The notes under the pieces were generated by a model. It was not told the origin of the DNA. It ran no database searches and worked only from the letters and a program-made list of their open reading frames with translations. Below, piece after piece: positions 54,602 through 64,000 of a stretch of 64,000 nt of DNA. A program made the position numbers and the translations under genes. The stretch comes from Diphasiastrum complanatum (taxonomy: Eukaryota > Streptophyta > Lycopodiopsida > Lycopodiales > Lycopodiaceae). Where the stretch lies: assembly GCA_029204225.1 (NCBI GenBank), contig CM055113.1, forward strand, positions 2,748,081 to 2,812,080. The letters are read 5' to 3'. The number at the start of each line of letters is the position of its first letter. The stretch's first letter is position 1.

Positions 54602-54679
54602 GAGGGACTGAGCACTAAATTCTTACGCAAAATCTATTACAATTTAGTAGCACTTGAGTGTTCAAAGCAATGCATGTAC

Positions 54680-56190
54680 TGTGTTGTGCGCTATGCAGGT
54701 TTGCAAGTGGGGGCCATCACAGGAGCCGAAGGGTAAAAGATTCGAACAGATCGAGAGGCTACACATTGGGCCTCTTGTATGAGTTCATGGATAGGCAGCA
54801 GCCAGCTGCGTCTTTGCACGACCATTAGCCCAGAGAGGTATATTGCTTACTATACTAACCTGTTGCACAACTCCTTAGTACTACCTCTTAGTAACTACTG
54901 TTTGAAACCTGAAATTTGAATTGATGAATCATCATTAAATCATTTAACATTCAAATGTACTGCGTCTTGCAGGCTTGAGGAAGTCCAACGCCTCTGGCAG
55001 AGCAAGTGGGAGTGGTTTCACAAGCCCTTGCATGCCATGGCCCACATACTCCATCCACTTTGGAGGAGTGAGGCGCAATACCTTGATAGGGAGCTCAGGG
55101 ATGGCTGGAATGCCTATGTCTCCCGAGTTCATCCTGATGTATGCGAGCAGTCTAACCTCTTGGATAAGCTCCTGATATTCAGGCATGCGACCTTGGAGTC
55201 CAGCACTTTTGAGAGACGGTAATAAACTGACCGTTACAGTTTAAACTTTACATTTTATTGCACAATTACTCAATCACATTGTTGGTAACTTGGTAGCTAC
55301 ATTTATTTACTTACATAAGTTACATGGGAATCGGGATGGCTATAACTTGCAACTACTAACTCCTCCTTGAACTGTGATTCAGGGCAGCTGCGTCCCGTGT
55401 CATGGTGGTCCAAGTTTAGGATTGATGTCCCCAAATTGTGCCGCCTGCCATCAGGATCCTCTCACAAGACTGCACTGGTGAGAGAAACTGGAGTGTTCAT
55501 TCCCTGATTCACACGAAGAAGAGGAATCGACTCTCGAGGTTGGTGTACGTACACGCCAACCTGAGACTTTTGGCTAGACTCCAAACCACCGCAGAGCCTA
55601 TCCAAGTAAGCCATAAATTATAATTTCTAACATTTGATCCTAGATACTAGATAGTAGTATGTACAGTTCTAAGTTAAGTTTTAACTTTTGTCGGCCCTCC
55701 AAATTCTGTCTTGATTTCAATGTGCATTGTGACGTGCGTAGGTTAATCCAGATGAGGTCGATGTGCAAAGGTTCCAGACGTGCCACCAAGTGACCAGGCA
55801 GAGGAGGACGTATACACATTCCTCCATGAGGAGGAAATGCAAAGGGCAGGTGAGAAATTAGGATTTAGCTCTTACTACTCGATTGACGTTGCATGCTTTG
55901 GGCTTGTCACTTGTCTTGAAATACATTTTCAAACTGATTATTGTAATTTGTGGGCAGTAATATGTTTGTCCTTCCTTGTGTGTAAGACCTGTCACTCGAG
56001 CAGAGCACAGAAGGAGGGCAGGAGAGGGTACGAGCTCTCGTGCTCACAGCCCTGATGACGAGTCTGAATCTGAGGCATCGTTAGGGTCAGAGTCCTCAGA
56101 GGAGGAGTCCGAGGACAGCGAGGATGAGGATGAGGATGAGGGTACCTTTGCCTCCAATAAGGATTTCGTCTTGACATTCGAGAGGAGACC
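54680..56190 (+). pseudogene. hAT1: truncated hAT transposase gene
   Basis: Plus-strand pieces match hAT2 in order. LGLLYEFMDR lies near 54770. An exon at 54973-55218 (KWEWFHKPLHAMAHILHPLW) follows an intron (54838-54972) at the same place as in hAT2. A second intron (55219-55382) is absent from hAT2. QLRPVSWWSKF and GERNWSVHSLIHTKKRNRLSRLVYVH form the hAT dimerisation domain (55383-55605). After a further intron (donor near 55605, acceptor near 55740) an acidic Ser/Glu/Asp-rich tail (about 56040-56150) ends the similarity. A frameshift lies in the dimerisation region, and the BED finger and first catalytic half are missing. No terminal repeats were identified. Confidence 0.75.
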
Positions 56191-56199
56191 ACTCATAGT

Positions 56200-57540
56200 A
56201 GTAACTTGTAAGTACACAGTATTGATGAGCATTGAGCTGTTTACATATCATAAAACATGTGGCATTACACTGGACTCATATGTATTATGGATTCTGAACT
56301 TTGTAGACAGTAGACTGATATCATGGAAAGTCGATTATCTAATATCAATATTGAGTTAAAGGTTTTACAATTTTGAATTATATATTTATGTACTTGCCAT
56401 TTGCCATTTTGATATTCTCGACTACTTTGTAGACATAATGACTATGGCTTGCCGCTTATCACAATTGTTTCTTAATCAACAAAATTTCAGGTCAAGTGTA
56501 TTGATTAATCCAGGATGGGTTTGTGTTTCATTGCTATCAAACACGTAGATTTTACAAAAGCATTTGCTGATCCATCAGACATTACTGAGAACTTCATATG
56601 CGAATATTGGATTGTACTATGTAGAATCTAGATCAATTTTTTTGGCTTCCTCTATTAAAACGCATTATTGTAGGTTTCATATACGTCACTTATTTCTTCT
56701 GCATGAGAGAAACAATGATGAATAATCGTACTCATCTGTCCTCTTAGCAAGCAGATCCTTCAAATAGTTGTACTCATCTTCAGCCTTCTCAAACATTGTC
56801 ATAACCTTCTTGTTTATTCTTTTCTCCACACTGCAAATAACTTTTTCACAAAATTACAATTTTAAGCAGTAGGTAATGTGGCAAACTGCATTGCTCCAAC
56901 TGTCAGATTATTCAGAACCTACCTAGCTACCATATCACCTCAATTATACTCCTAAACCCTGACTCCACAATCTCCTTAGCAAGCAGATCCTTGTACATTT
57001 GTAACTTCAGCCTTCTCAAACATTGTCTCGACTCTAAGTCTCCACAAATTGATGCCTTAGGGCCCATTATAAAATAATTAACAAATCCCAAAGCAAATTT
57101 AAAAAAATAATAAAAAATAGTGGTTCAAACATTTTTTCGATTTGAAATTGGCCTGCCAGTTCGAACAGGAAAGAATTGTAAAAAATCGGCTAGTTCGAAC
57201 CGGCCGATTCCAATCAAAATGTAACCTTGGCTCTTATGCTCCACATCTCTCGCATACCACCAGTCCATCTTACCAGTGCTAGACAGGGGCGCACCCTTCT
57301 TTGCACCTCTCCCTCCCTGGATCTGACGCGGACTAGTGGGCAAGCTGACGTGCAGGTTGGAATGAGAGTCAGATTCTTTTTGAAAAAAACAATGACATAT
57401 TTTGCTTTTTAAGGAGCCCAAAAAATGGGCAGAATATGCACAAAGAATCCATTACGTAGAGGGAAATAGGGGGGGGGGGGGGCGTCACACCTAGACATTT
57501 AAATATTTTCTAAATCCGTTATAGCTAACCGAATCAAAAG
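56200..57540. other. Spacer with a duplicated exon-like segment and a G run
   Basis: Contains the duplicated coding-like segments at 56690-57050 (separate entry), a run of about 15 G near 57468-57482, and a region (57140-57215) with two 'gttcgaac' palindromic words in GC-rich context. No gene is recognised otherwise. Confidence 0.5.
56695..57050 (-). other. Duplicated exon-like segment, unrecognised
   Basis: On the minus strand, after a ttatttgcag acceptor (56826), a frame reads VEKRINKKVMTMFEKAEDEY and NYLKDLLAKRTDEYDY to a stop at about 56696. At 57040-56960 the same block recurs in shortened form (ETMFEKAE, then YKDLLAKEIVESG in another frame). Charged, helix-like composition suggests an old host exon, duplicated about 230 bp apart. 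I do not know the family, and it need not be part of the kinesin gene. Confidence 0.35.
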
Positions 57541-57915
57541 CGTTACTTCTGAGTTAGTTGTCTGCTAGATATAAGGCACCATATCAAATCTTGAAAAAGA
57601 TTGGATCCTTGGCTTACCAATTGGACCTCCTGGAAGGAACGCAAGTGCACCCAATTTTTCACATAAGTCGACTTAAGAAAAGTTTACATGAAGGGTAACA
57701 TCTTAGTTCTGGAGACCGATTCGACCTATTGGATGAATCTTGGGGTGTGACTCGACTTGAACCCGAAAAGGTCTTGGATACTAGAACTAAACGATTCAGA
57801 AATCGTATAGTTACCGAGCATCTGGTTCGATGGAAAGGGTCATACAGACGATGGCGATTCCTGGAAACATGAAGGTAACTTAAAAAAGAACTTCCCTAAC
57901 TTTAAGTTTTGAGGT
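57540..57915 (+). pseudogene. Gypsy 3' end (element E): integrase C-terminus and chromodomain
   Basis: YKAPYQILKKIGSLAYQLDL and VHPIFHISRLKKSLHEG (57555-57690) are the C-terminal integrase blocks. EHLVRWKGSY (near 57820) begins a chromodomain that shifts frame once and ends NFPNFKF-stop near 57909. A purine tract (aaggggggaagaa) and an LTR follow. Different family from A, F and G. Confidence 0.82.
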
Positions 57916-57940
57916 CAAAACTTGAATAAGGGGGGAAGAA

Positions 57941-58430
57941 TGTCATGCCCACGACTGATCTCGGGATTAATTATCCCATTAGGAGGTTAGTGGCCTACCT
58001 CGACCTGTATTTTAATTTAGGACTATGAGAGGTATATGTGGGGGTCATAATTAGTGGTTGGAGGCCTGAACTCTTGATGGTGGATTTTTATGGGTCTATC
58101 AGTGAGTCATAGGGGAATTGGATGACGTGGCCCAGTTAGGCTCCAGATGTGTCCAATGAGGTGTCATAGTGCATTACTAGTGGTGCATGCGCCTTGGAGG
58201 GTATAAGTATACCCATTGGGCTCTCACTAGTGGATGCCTAATTGGCATATTGGTAGCAAAATGTTGCCGGAGTGACATCTCCCCTATTGAGCATTGATTG
58301 GTAGATCCATATCTTGGGGGCTAGATCCGATCGGTCTAGGTTTGGTTGGGTTGGTTTGTCCAACATCTGTTTCCCTTTGATTCTATGGATTTCAGCATCC
58401 TGGTCTTTGATCCTCGGAAAAGGTTTTCAT
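57941..58430 (+). repeat. LTR of element E (right end uncertain)
   Basis: Begins TGTCATGCCCACGACTGATC directly after the purine tract, so it is a 3' LTR. The same start occurs at 50496. The right end was not defined: no target duplication can be read because the 5' end of the element is missing. Confidence 0.7.
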
Positions 58431-58580
58431 AAGTAGTCCTTGGTGAATAGTAAAAATAAGGGCTTAGATGTCCATGTTTGAATATTAGAAGACACAGTTT
58501 TAAGGATGTAAATTTTGGAGAAACACATGGAACAAGCCAAGGCTTTTCAGGACCACCTCAGTCAACCCTAAAGGGCAGCA

Positions 58581-58942
58581 TGAAATGGCGGGAAGGCAAT
58601 TAAGATATCAAAGAAATAAGTATCCATCTTGATGAATCATGCTGGTCTGAAAAGACAATTGTGTAGACGTTTGAAGAGATTTTATTTCACATTAGGCAGG
58701 AAGGAGATCAAATACTCTCCTCATGCTCTTAAGCCACTGAATTGGCTTTTGTTTCATACTATGAAATGGTGAGAAGGCAATTTAGATATCTTAGAAAAGG
58801 TGTTCCATCTTGATGAATGATGCTAATTTTGAAATAACCACTATATAGATGCTAGAAGTGATCTTATTTTATATTTAGCAAGAACAAGATCAGATTGTCT
58901 CCAGTTGCTCTTAAGCTAGTGAACCAGCGGTTCTTTCTTGAG
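58581..58942. repeat. Tandem duplication, 181-bp unit, two diverged copies
   Basis: Copies start with tgaaatgg at 58581 and 58762 and share 'gagaaggcaatt.agatatc', 'ccatcttgatgaat.atgct', 'gatcttattt' and 'gctcttaagc' blocks. They are perhaps 75-80% alike, so it is an old duplication. Non-coding. Confidence 0.8.
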
Positions 58943-58971
58943 GTAATCTGCATAAATGTAATGAAAGCATA

Positions 58972-59052
58972 GATCCAGCGGTACCAGGATCCGCGGATCC
59001 CGGTACCGCGGATCCAGTGTGGTACCGCGGATCCATACTGATCCGCGGTACC
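58972..59052. repeat. Cluster of the 14-bp motif ggtaccgcggatcc in both orientations
   Basis: Within 81 bases there are five partial or complete copies: gatccagcggtacc, ggatccgcggatcc, ggtaccgcggatcc (twice, one following directly) and gatccgcggtacc. It is strongly GC-rich in an AT-rich setting and lies about 325 bases upstream of the hAT2 transposase start. Clusters of short direct and inverted motifs just inside the ends are typical of hAT elements, where they bind transposase, so this may be the subterminal region of hAT2. Confidence 0.6.
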
Positions 59053-59099
59053 ACAATATATATTATTTTTTAATATATAATATTTTTTAATATTTAATA

Positions 59100-59376
59100 T
59101 ATTACTATATATTTTTTTAACCTAATCCCCCCCACCTCGCTTCATCTCTCTCCCTGCCCGTCGCCCTACTGTTCGCGCCCTCCCTGCTGTCCGCGCCCTC
59201 TTTGTTGTATGCCCATCGCCCTACTGTCCGCGCCCTACCGGCTGTCTTCGCATTGCACTGATCGCATCCTCCCCTGCTATTGCTATTTCGGCCTTTATTG
59301 TGGTTTTTTCAAGCCTTCCGACTCCTATCGCACCCACAAAGATCTCTGCCTTCTTTCCGCAGTCCTTTCTACAGAG
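59100..59376 (+). other. hAT2 leader with 'cgccctactgtccgcgccctc' repeats
   Basis: C-rich, non-coding, with the words 'gtcgccctactgt.cgcgccctcc' and 'ctgctgtccgcgccctc' repeated several times at 59155-59240. Probably 5' UTR or promoter of the transposase gene. Confidence 0.5.
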
Positions 59377-59412
59377 ATGGTGCATTCCAACCTTGCCGAT
59401 CTGTGAGACGAG

Positions 59413-61245
59413 GTGGACATTGTCAGGCGGGTTCCTGACAAGTCTAACAAGTCCGGTGCAAGGATAGTGCGCTGTCGATATTGCCTGACCGAGTTCGTTG
59501 CCACCCTCACTCGCCTTAAAGGTCACCTACTCGGCGCACGCGCGAGAGATGGTGGCACACTGAATGCTGCCCCCTGTGCCAGCATGTCCGTTCTCGTCAG
59601 GCAGAGACTTTTGGATACCTACGGGCCACGTCTTGTGTCGGGGGAGAACACCATTTCGGAGGGTGTTTAGGGTTTAGGGTTTTGCACCGCTCCTTACGTG
59701 GTTGACCTCGAGTTGCTGCCTGCTTGGCTGGCACGCACGAGGAGAGGGAGTGCATCCTCGTCCAGTCCCTTTGCCCCTCGTCCCTCTCAGACAGTTCCGC
59801 CTCACGCACCCCCATCTGCACCCATTCCGGTGGATCCTGTCCCACCGCGTCCGCCAGTTGCCACTGTGGTTCCACCACCACCTACTGTTGCTCGCACTCC
59901 CCCAGTTTATGACTTTCTCATGGACTCTCCGCCTCCCGAGCAGGAGCAAGCCCCGGATGCTGAGGAGATCCCTTCCTCCCTCCCTTCACATCCGGATGAC
60001 CTCCCTACCCAGCAGTTTTCGTATCCCATGCCAGATGTCCACCCTCCACCAGTGTACCCCACTTACGCTGCTGCACCCATCCCGGCCAGTGCATCCCACT
60101 CTCCCCATTCCACGTCTACAGCTGATGCATCCACTAGTGCCCAGCCTGTCGCGTCATCATCCATTGCCGTCACGTTTGGTGCACCGTGCTGGAGGTCCGC
60201 TACCCGTCGCCCAGCTGGGAGAGTTCTTAGGCAGCAGAGCATTCGCGGCGCGCATCAGCCGCACATGGATAGAGAGGCCACACAGGCCGTGGCCAGCCTG
60301 ATTTATGAGCTGAACCTTCCATTTGCCATCACCGACTCCGAGCCCTTCAGAAGGGCCTTCCGCCTTGCACAGTCTGTCAGCCCTAGCTGGAGAGTCCCTA
60401 GTTCAGAGGTTGTCCGCACACACATGCTGAGGGATAGGGTCGAGTCACTGTCTAGAGAGATGGAGCCTCTACGTCGCCACTGGGCCACTTACGGTTGCAG
60501 CATCATCCGATGGCTGGACTGATGTCAGGAGGAGGCCGATCCTCAACATACTGGTCTCCAGCTGCATGGGCACACAGTTTTTGAGGGCAGTGGATTGCAG
60601 CAGGGGGGGGAGAGTCATATCTGCAGAGTTCATGTTTGATGTCATCAGGTCTTCCATCCTGTCCATAGGCCCATAGCATGTCGTCACAGTGGTGACGGAC
60701 AATGCCACGAACTGCATTCAGATGGGTGTACTGCTAGAGGCCGAGTTCCCTCACATTGTTCATACCCCCTGTGCCGCACACGGCATAGACCTTCTGATGG
60801 GGGACATAGGTGCACTTCCCTGGGTTAGAGCCATCGTCCGTGAGGCCCTCTTCCTGGTGACAAAAGTCACCAGGAAGAGGCGTGTTCTTGCCATGTTCCG
60901 GGTGTTCAGCCATCTAGACCTCCGTAAGCTAGCCCCCACACGCTTTGCATTCGACTTGGTGGTCATCGACCGTCTAATCAGGTGCAGGGCGCAGCTTCTA
61001 CAGATGGTTGCCAGTGATCTTTGGTGTGCCAGTACATTTCCGCGCACTGAGGATGGGGAGCACTTTTCTTCCACGGTGAGGGGAGACCAGTTTTGGAGGG
61101 ATGCACAGACATTGTCAGGACTGCTTCGACCACTTTACATTGTGCTCCGCATGGCTGACAGCGAGGGGTCGACACTTGGACTGGTATATGAGCTCATGGA
61201 CCGGATTGGACAGTTCCTGCAGCTGCCCATCTTGCAGCCAGAGAG
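59413..61245 (+). pseudogene. hAT2 exon 1: BED finger and catalytic core start
   Basis: The finger and the following open stretch (59698-60522) are in one frame, separated only by TAG at 59668, next to a doubled telomere-like ttaggg word. From 60506 the catalytic part is in the next frame, with TAG at 60674 and an open frame of 186 codons to 61245 containing HIVHTPCAAHGIDLLMGDIG and YELMDRIGQFLQLPILQPER. The last codon is split ag/g across the intron. Confidence 0.8.
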
Positions 61246-61359
61246 GTAAGCGATATAGTAATGTAATTGGCCTTTATCTTTTTAGTGATTGCTAGTTTGT
61301 TTTTCTGTCAATGTTAAGTTTTTTCGTAATGCCCTACATCACATGCCTCTCACTTGCAG

Positions 61360-61947
61360 GATGATAGAGCTGAAGTTCATCTGGGAGACGCGGTGGAACT
61401 ACTTCCACAAGAGTATCCACAGCGTTGCACACAAGCTGCATCCCCTCTTCCTCTCTCCGACACAGATCGCAGACAGGGAGCTCGAGGCCGATTGGCTTCA
61501 GTACATTCACAAGGTGGGTCCACACATAGGTTTGGATCCTATCAGGCTCATGGAGGAGCTCGCTGCATTTCGTTTCGGCATGGGCACATTCGGCCACCCG
61601 GCTGCTCAGGATCCAGAGAGGAGGCAGCTACCCATTACCTGGTGGACCATGTTCGGTAGCACATACCCATCTATACAGCGTCTTGCACTGCGTGTCCTTT
61701 CTCAGGTTATGCATCTCATTTTATCCTCCATTGTTGTGTTTCGTTGAAGACAATGTGCTGAAGTATTTCAATGCACGCACCACAGGACTGTGCTGCCTCC
61801 GTGTGTGAGCGTAATTGGAGCACATGGGCACTCATTCACACGAGGAGAAGAAACCGGTTGTCAGTGAGTCAGTTGGAGCGGTTGGTGTTCTGTAGCACCA
61901 ACGCACGTCTCGCCAGGAGACTTCCGACCATTACGAGCGCATTGCAG
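61360..61947 (+). pseudogene. hAT2 exons 2 and 3: C-terminal transposase and dimerisation domain
   Basis: Exon 2 (61360-61705) reads MIELKFIWETRWNYFHKSIH, MEELAAFRFGMGTFGHPAA and PITWWTMFG. Exon 3 (61786-61947, 54 codons) reads DCAASVCERNWSTWALIHTR and RLVFCSTNARLARR, the hAT dimerisation domain. Both are free of stops and their splice phases are consistent, so this part of the gene looks young or preserved. Confidence 0.85.
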
Positions 61948-62049
61948 GTGATAAGCTAACCTTTCATAGCATGTTGGTTGACTCTTGGTATGTTGGTTTC
62001 ATTTCTTGATAGAGTTGTTTCTCTGACATGCCAATTTTAAACCTTGCAG

Positions 62050-63670
62050 ACGAAGATATTTGATTTGGAGCGCCAGGTTGACTTGCCTACGGACAACACC
62101 CATCCCATGCTTGCAGATGACCTGGGCACACAGTTGATGGCAGAGAGAGAGAGGGAGCTTGCCGAGATGAGAGAGAGAGAGCTTGGGCTTGAGCACAGAG
62201 AGCCTCCATTGTACGAGGCAGATGATCCAGTGTCAGAGGATGATCAGGATGAGGATGAGCCCAATCGGGTTGTGTTCGCCAGATCAGAGCGGGATGAGGC
62301 ATATGATACAGGTGTTGGGCACACGCCTAGAGCAGGGGTCACAGGTGCATCACGTGGTAGAGGTGGGACACATGCCAAGGATTATACCAGGAGACGGGCA
62401 GGGCACACAGTGGGGGCCAGTGGCATACCTTCTTATGTTGATATGATGGAGGAGGCTCTTGATAGGGGGCAGAGTGATTTGGGTTTACCTTCCGCAGCTG
62501 CTTGGATGCGTGCATCACAAAGCCATAGGCATTTCTATGACAGCACACCAGAGGAGTCACCAGATGACTTTGATTGTACTGATTGGGAGGCCATGCAGGG
62601 TCCGCATGGTGCACAGGATGAGGCACGGGATGTTCCAGAGGATGGTGCTCATGATGAGTCCCAGAGCTCAGAGCATTTGTATTCGGATGCCCAGCTGGAC
62701 GACTTGATTGCAGACTTGGATTCAGAGGCCCAGCAGATGCCGAGCGTCAGGGCACCCCCATCCTCTCTAGCCAGCATGCCCTACACAGTCTCAGCCAGAG
62801 CAGCTACACGAGGTGCCTGTAGTTCCTCTAGTTCCTCAGAGGGTGTATGTGCGCCGCACAGCACCTCCAGTGCCATCGATACCGTTGAGGCTTGCAGCCC
62901 CTTCATCGCCATCCACTTTTGCAGCAGCAGGTCTCCACGGCAGGCCACCATCTGTGCCCAGATCTTCTCTTGCAGCACCCACATCTACAGATGCTCCTCC
63001 AATGGCAGCACCCACAGCACATCCTCCTCCATTGGCAGCACCCACGGCACCGGCTCCTCCTTTGGCAGCACCCACAACACATCCTCCTCCTTTGGCAGCA
63101 CCCAGGATGTACCAGTACCGTCCACCACAGCGCCCCTTTCAGTACTTATCGCCGCTGTACTTGCCTCCTACAGGGACGGCCCCTCCACATCTAGTTCCTC
63201 CACCAGCAGCAGGCCCACGGGCACACACTCCTCGGACCTATCCTCCACTATCAGCTGCACATGGACACCCATCTTTAGCTACTCTATCCCAACCGGCCGC
63301 AGCTTGGGCTCAGTCTAGTCAGCCAGGTGATCTGCATGGGGGTGATGAGGCATTGACGGCTCCCCTCATCCGCAAGAGGCCAAAAAGGCCCAAGGGTGCA
63401 CCGAACAAGAAAGGCAGGGCACAGAAACTGCCAGGGAAGAGAGGACGACCTCGCAGGGCTCCAGTTGCTGGTAGAGGTGCAATATTACCGCCAGCTACAG
63501 CAGGTGTTGTTGGTTTAGCCTGCTTGGGGGCTGATGCGGAGGCAGATTGGGAGGATGAGGATACACAGCCCATGCCAGTACCAGACAGACATAGATATCA
63601 GTTGCGAGAGTCAGCTCGGGGCCCTGAGTTGTCTCCGGAGCATTCATCTGAGTTTGAGGCAAAGCATTGA
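62050..63670 (+). pseudogene. hAT2 exon 4: long C-terminal extension
   Basis: After TKIFDLERQVDLP comes an Arg/Glu-rich coiled region, an acidic stretch (SEDDQDEDEP), and a second acidic section (SPDDFDCTDW, DDLIADLDSEAQQ). A frameshift between 62771 and 62880 follows. The next frame holds about four 30-bp repeats coding for Ala-Pro-Thr-x-x-Pro-Pro-Pro-Leu-Ala units (63000-63110). A basic cluster (RPKRPKGAPNKKGRAQKLPG, KRGRPRR) resembling an AT-hook, and an acidic end lead to a stop at 63668-63670. Such a tail is not part of ordinary hAT transposases. Confidence 0.75.
63000..63110 (+). repeat. 30-bp tandem repeat in hAT2 exon 4
   Basis: Units of about 30 bases ('ttggcagcacccacagcacatcctcctcc' and variants; some units 24 bases) repeat about four times. 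They are in-frame and code for Pro/Ala-rich segments. Confidence 0.85.
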
Positions 63671-64000
63671 TTGTAGCTCCGTCATTTTATTTTTAGCAGT
63701 TTGATATCATGTTCCATGCTTGGTGCCAGATGGTCAAACTGTATTCAGACCATTTTTCACATTATATTTAGTGTTGGACGTATTCTATTCACTGCACAAT
63801 GTGTATTTGTCAATTTGTAATTGTGATGTTCTACTTGCAGTTTTACTTCAAATGGTGTGTGCGTGTTTTCAATTAGTTTTCAGTACAGAGTTTGAGAGCA
63901 TATGCTAAACACAGAAATACAACCCCCCTGATAGCATTTCATAATCACATACATCAGATTGCAATACACAAGGCACACATTGCACAAAAAACACACCGTA
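63671..64000. other. Downstream of hAT2; no further gene seen
   Basis: Likely 3' UTR and flank of hAT2. A possible right end of the element was not found before the window ends. Confidence 0.5.

Larger units (their letters stand above)
59377..63670 (+). pseudogene. hAT2: nearly full-length hAT transposase gene with long C-terminal extension
   Basis: Domains in order. A BED zinc finger (RCRYCLTEFVATLTRLKGH, 59478-59580) is followed by a Pro/Ser-rich linker (59740-60170) and the transposase body (REATQAVASLIYELNLPF; DGWTDVRRRPILNILV, the DUF659-type block; VTDNATNC and AHGIDLLMGDIG). After three introns (61246-61359, 61706-61785, 61948-62049, all GT-AG with phases preserved) comes the dimerisation domain (CERNWSTWALIHTRRRNRLS, exon 61786-61947). 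An unusual last exon (62050-63670) follows: acidic, then Pro/Ala repeats, then an AT-hook-like KRGRPRR. Breaks: TGA at 59404, TAG at 59668, a frameshift near 60500, TAG at 60674 and a frameshift between 62771 and 62880. Confidence 0.82.

Noticed and set aside
58972-59052. Cloning-vector polylinker contamination
   Set aside because: The restriction-site-like words (KpnI, SacII, BamHI) recur with variants and in both orientations, and the flanks are ordinary plant sequence, so a natural array is more likely. Not fully excluded.
59666-59686. Telomeric repeat (tttagggtttaggg)
   Set aside because: Only two units; too short to mean a telomere or an interstitial telomeric array.

Overview
The window looks like a large, repeat-rich land-plant nuclear genome. 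It is AT-rich, has long introns, and carries nested Ty1/copia and Ty3/gypsy LTR retrotransposons plus hAT and CACTA DNA-transposon remnants. No rRNA, tRNA, CRISPR or prokaryotic feature was seen. The one host gene I can identify is the C-terminal half of a kinesin-9 (KIF6/KIF9-type) motor gene on the minus strand. Kinesin-9 is generally found in lineages that build motile cilia or flagella and is not known from flowering plants. I therefore infer a plant with swimming sperm (Ginkgo, a cycad or a fern) rather than an angiosperm.

The kinesin exons lie at 48679-48790, 39710-39847, 39496-39591 and 12330-12746. They are joined in frame across introns of 8.8 kb, 118 bp and 26.7 kb. The 26.7-kb intron uses a GC donor and holds a stack of nested retrotransposons. 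The 8.8-kb intron holds a complete gypsy element (G).

Layout. 1-6350: tandem repeats (359 bp x2, 123 bp x4) and an unrecognised plus-strand gene remnant with an 88-bp duplication. 5.9-8.7 kb: truncated copia-1. 9.8-10.1 kb: CACTA tnp2 remnant. 13476-18816: copia-2, complete with LTRs, minus strand. 19453-38640: copia element C (minus), split by gypsy chromovirus B (20784-32592) and by a non-coding LTR-like element D (about 32.8-37.0 kb). B is itself split by gypsy element A (21360-27175, 5-bp target duplication). 41009-47351: gypsy element G, with target duplication. 50.3-54.6 kb: fragments of the same gypsy family (F and an integrase piece). 54.7-56.2 kb and 59.4-63.7 kb: two related hAT transposase genes (hAT1 truncated, hAT2 nearly full length but broken). 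Between them lie a gypsy 3' end with its LTR (57.5-58.4 kb), a 181-bp tandem repeat and a cluster of a 14-bp GC-rich motif.

A, G and F belong to one chromovirus family with unusual LTR ends (AGTTAT/ATAACT-like instead of TG/CA) and a leader built of repeated short motifs. None of the elements appears able to move by itself as read here: A has lost RT and integrase, G has lost the RT catalytic motif, and the others carry stops, frameshifts or deletions.
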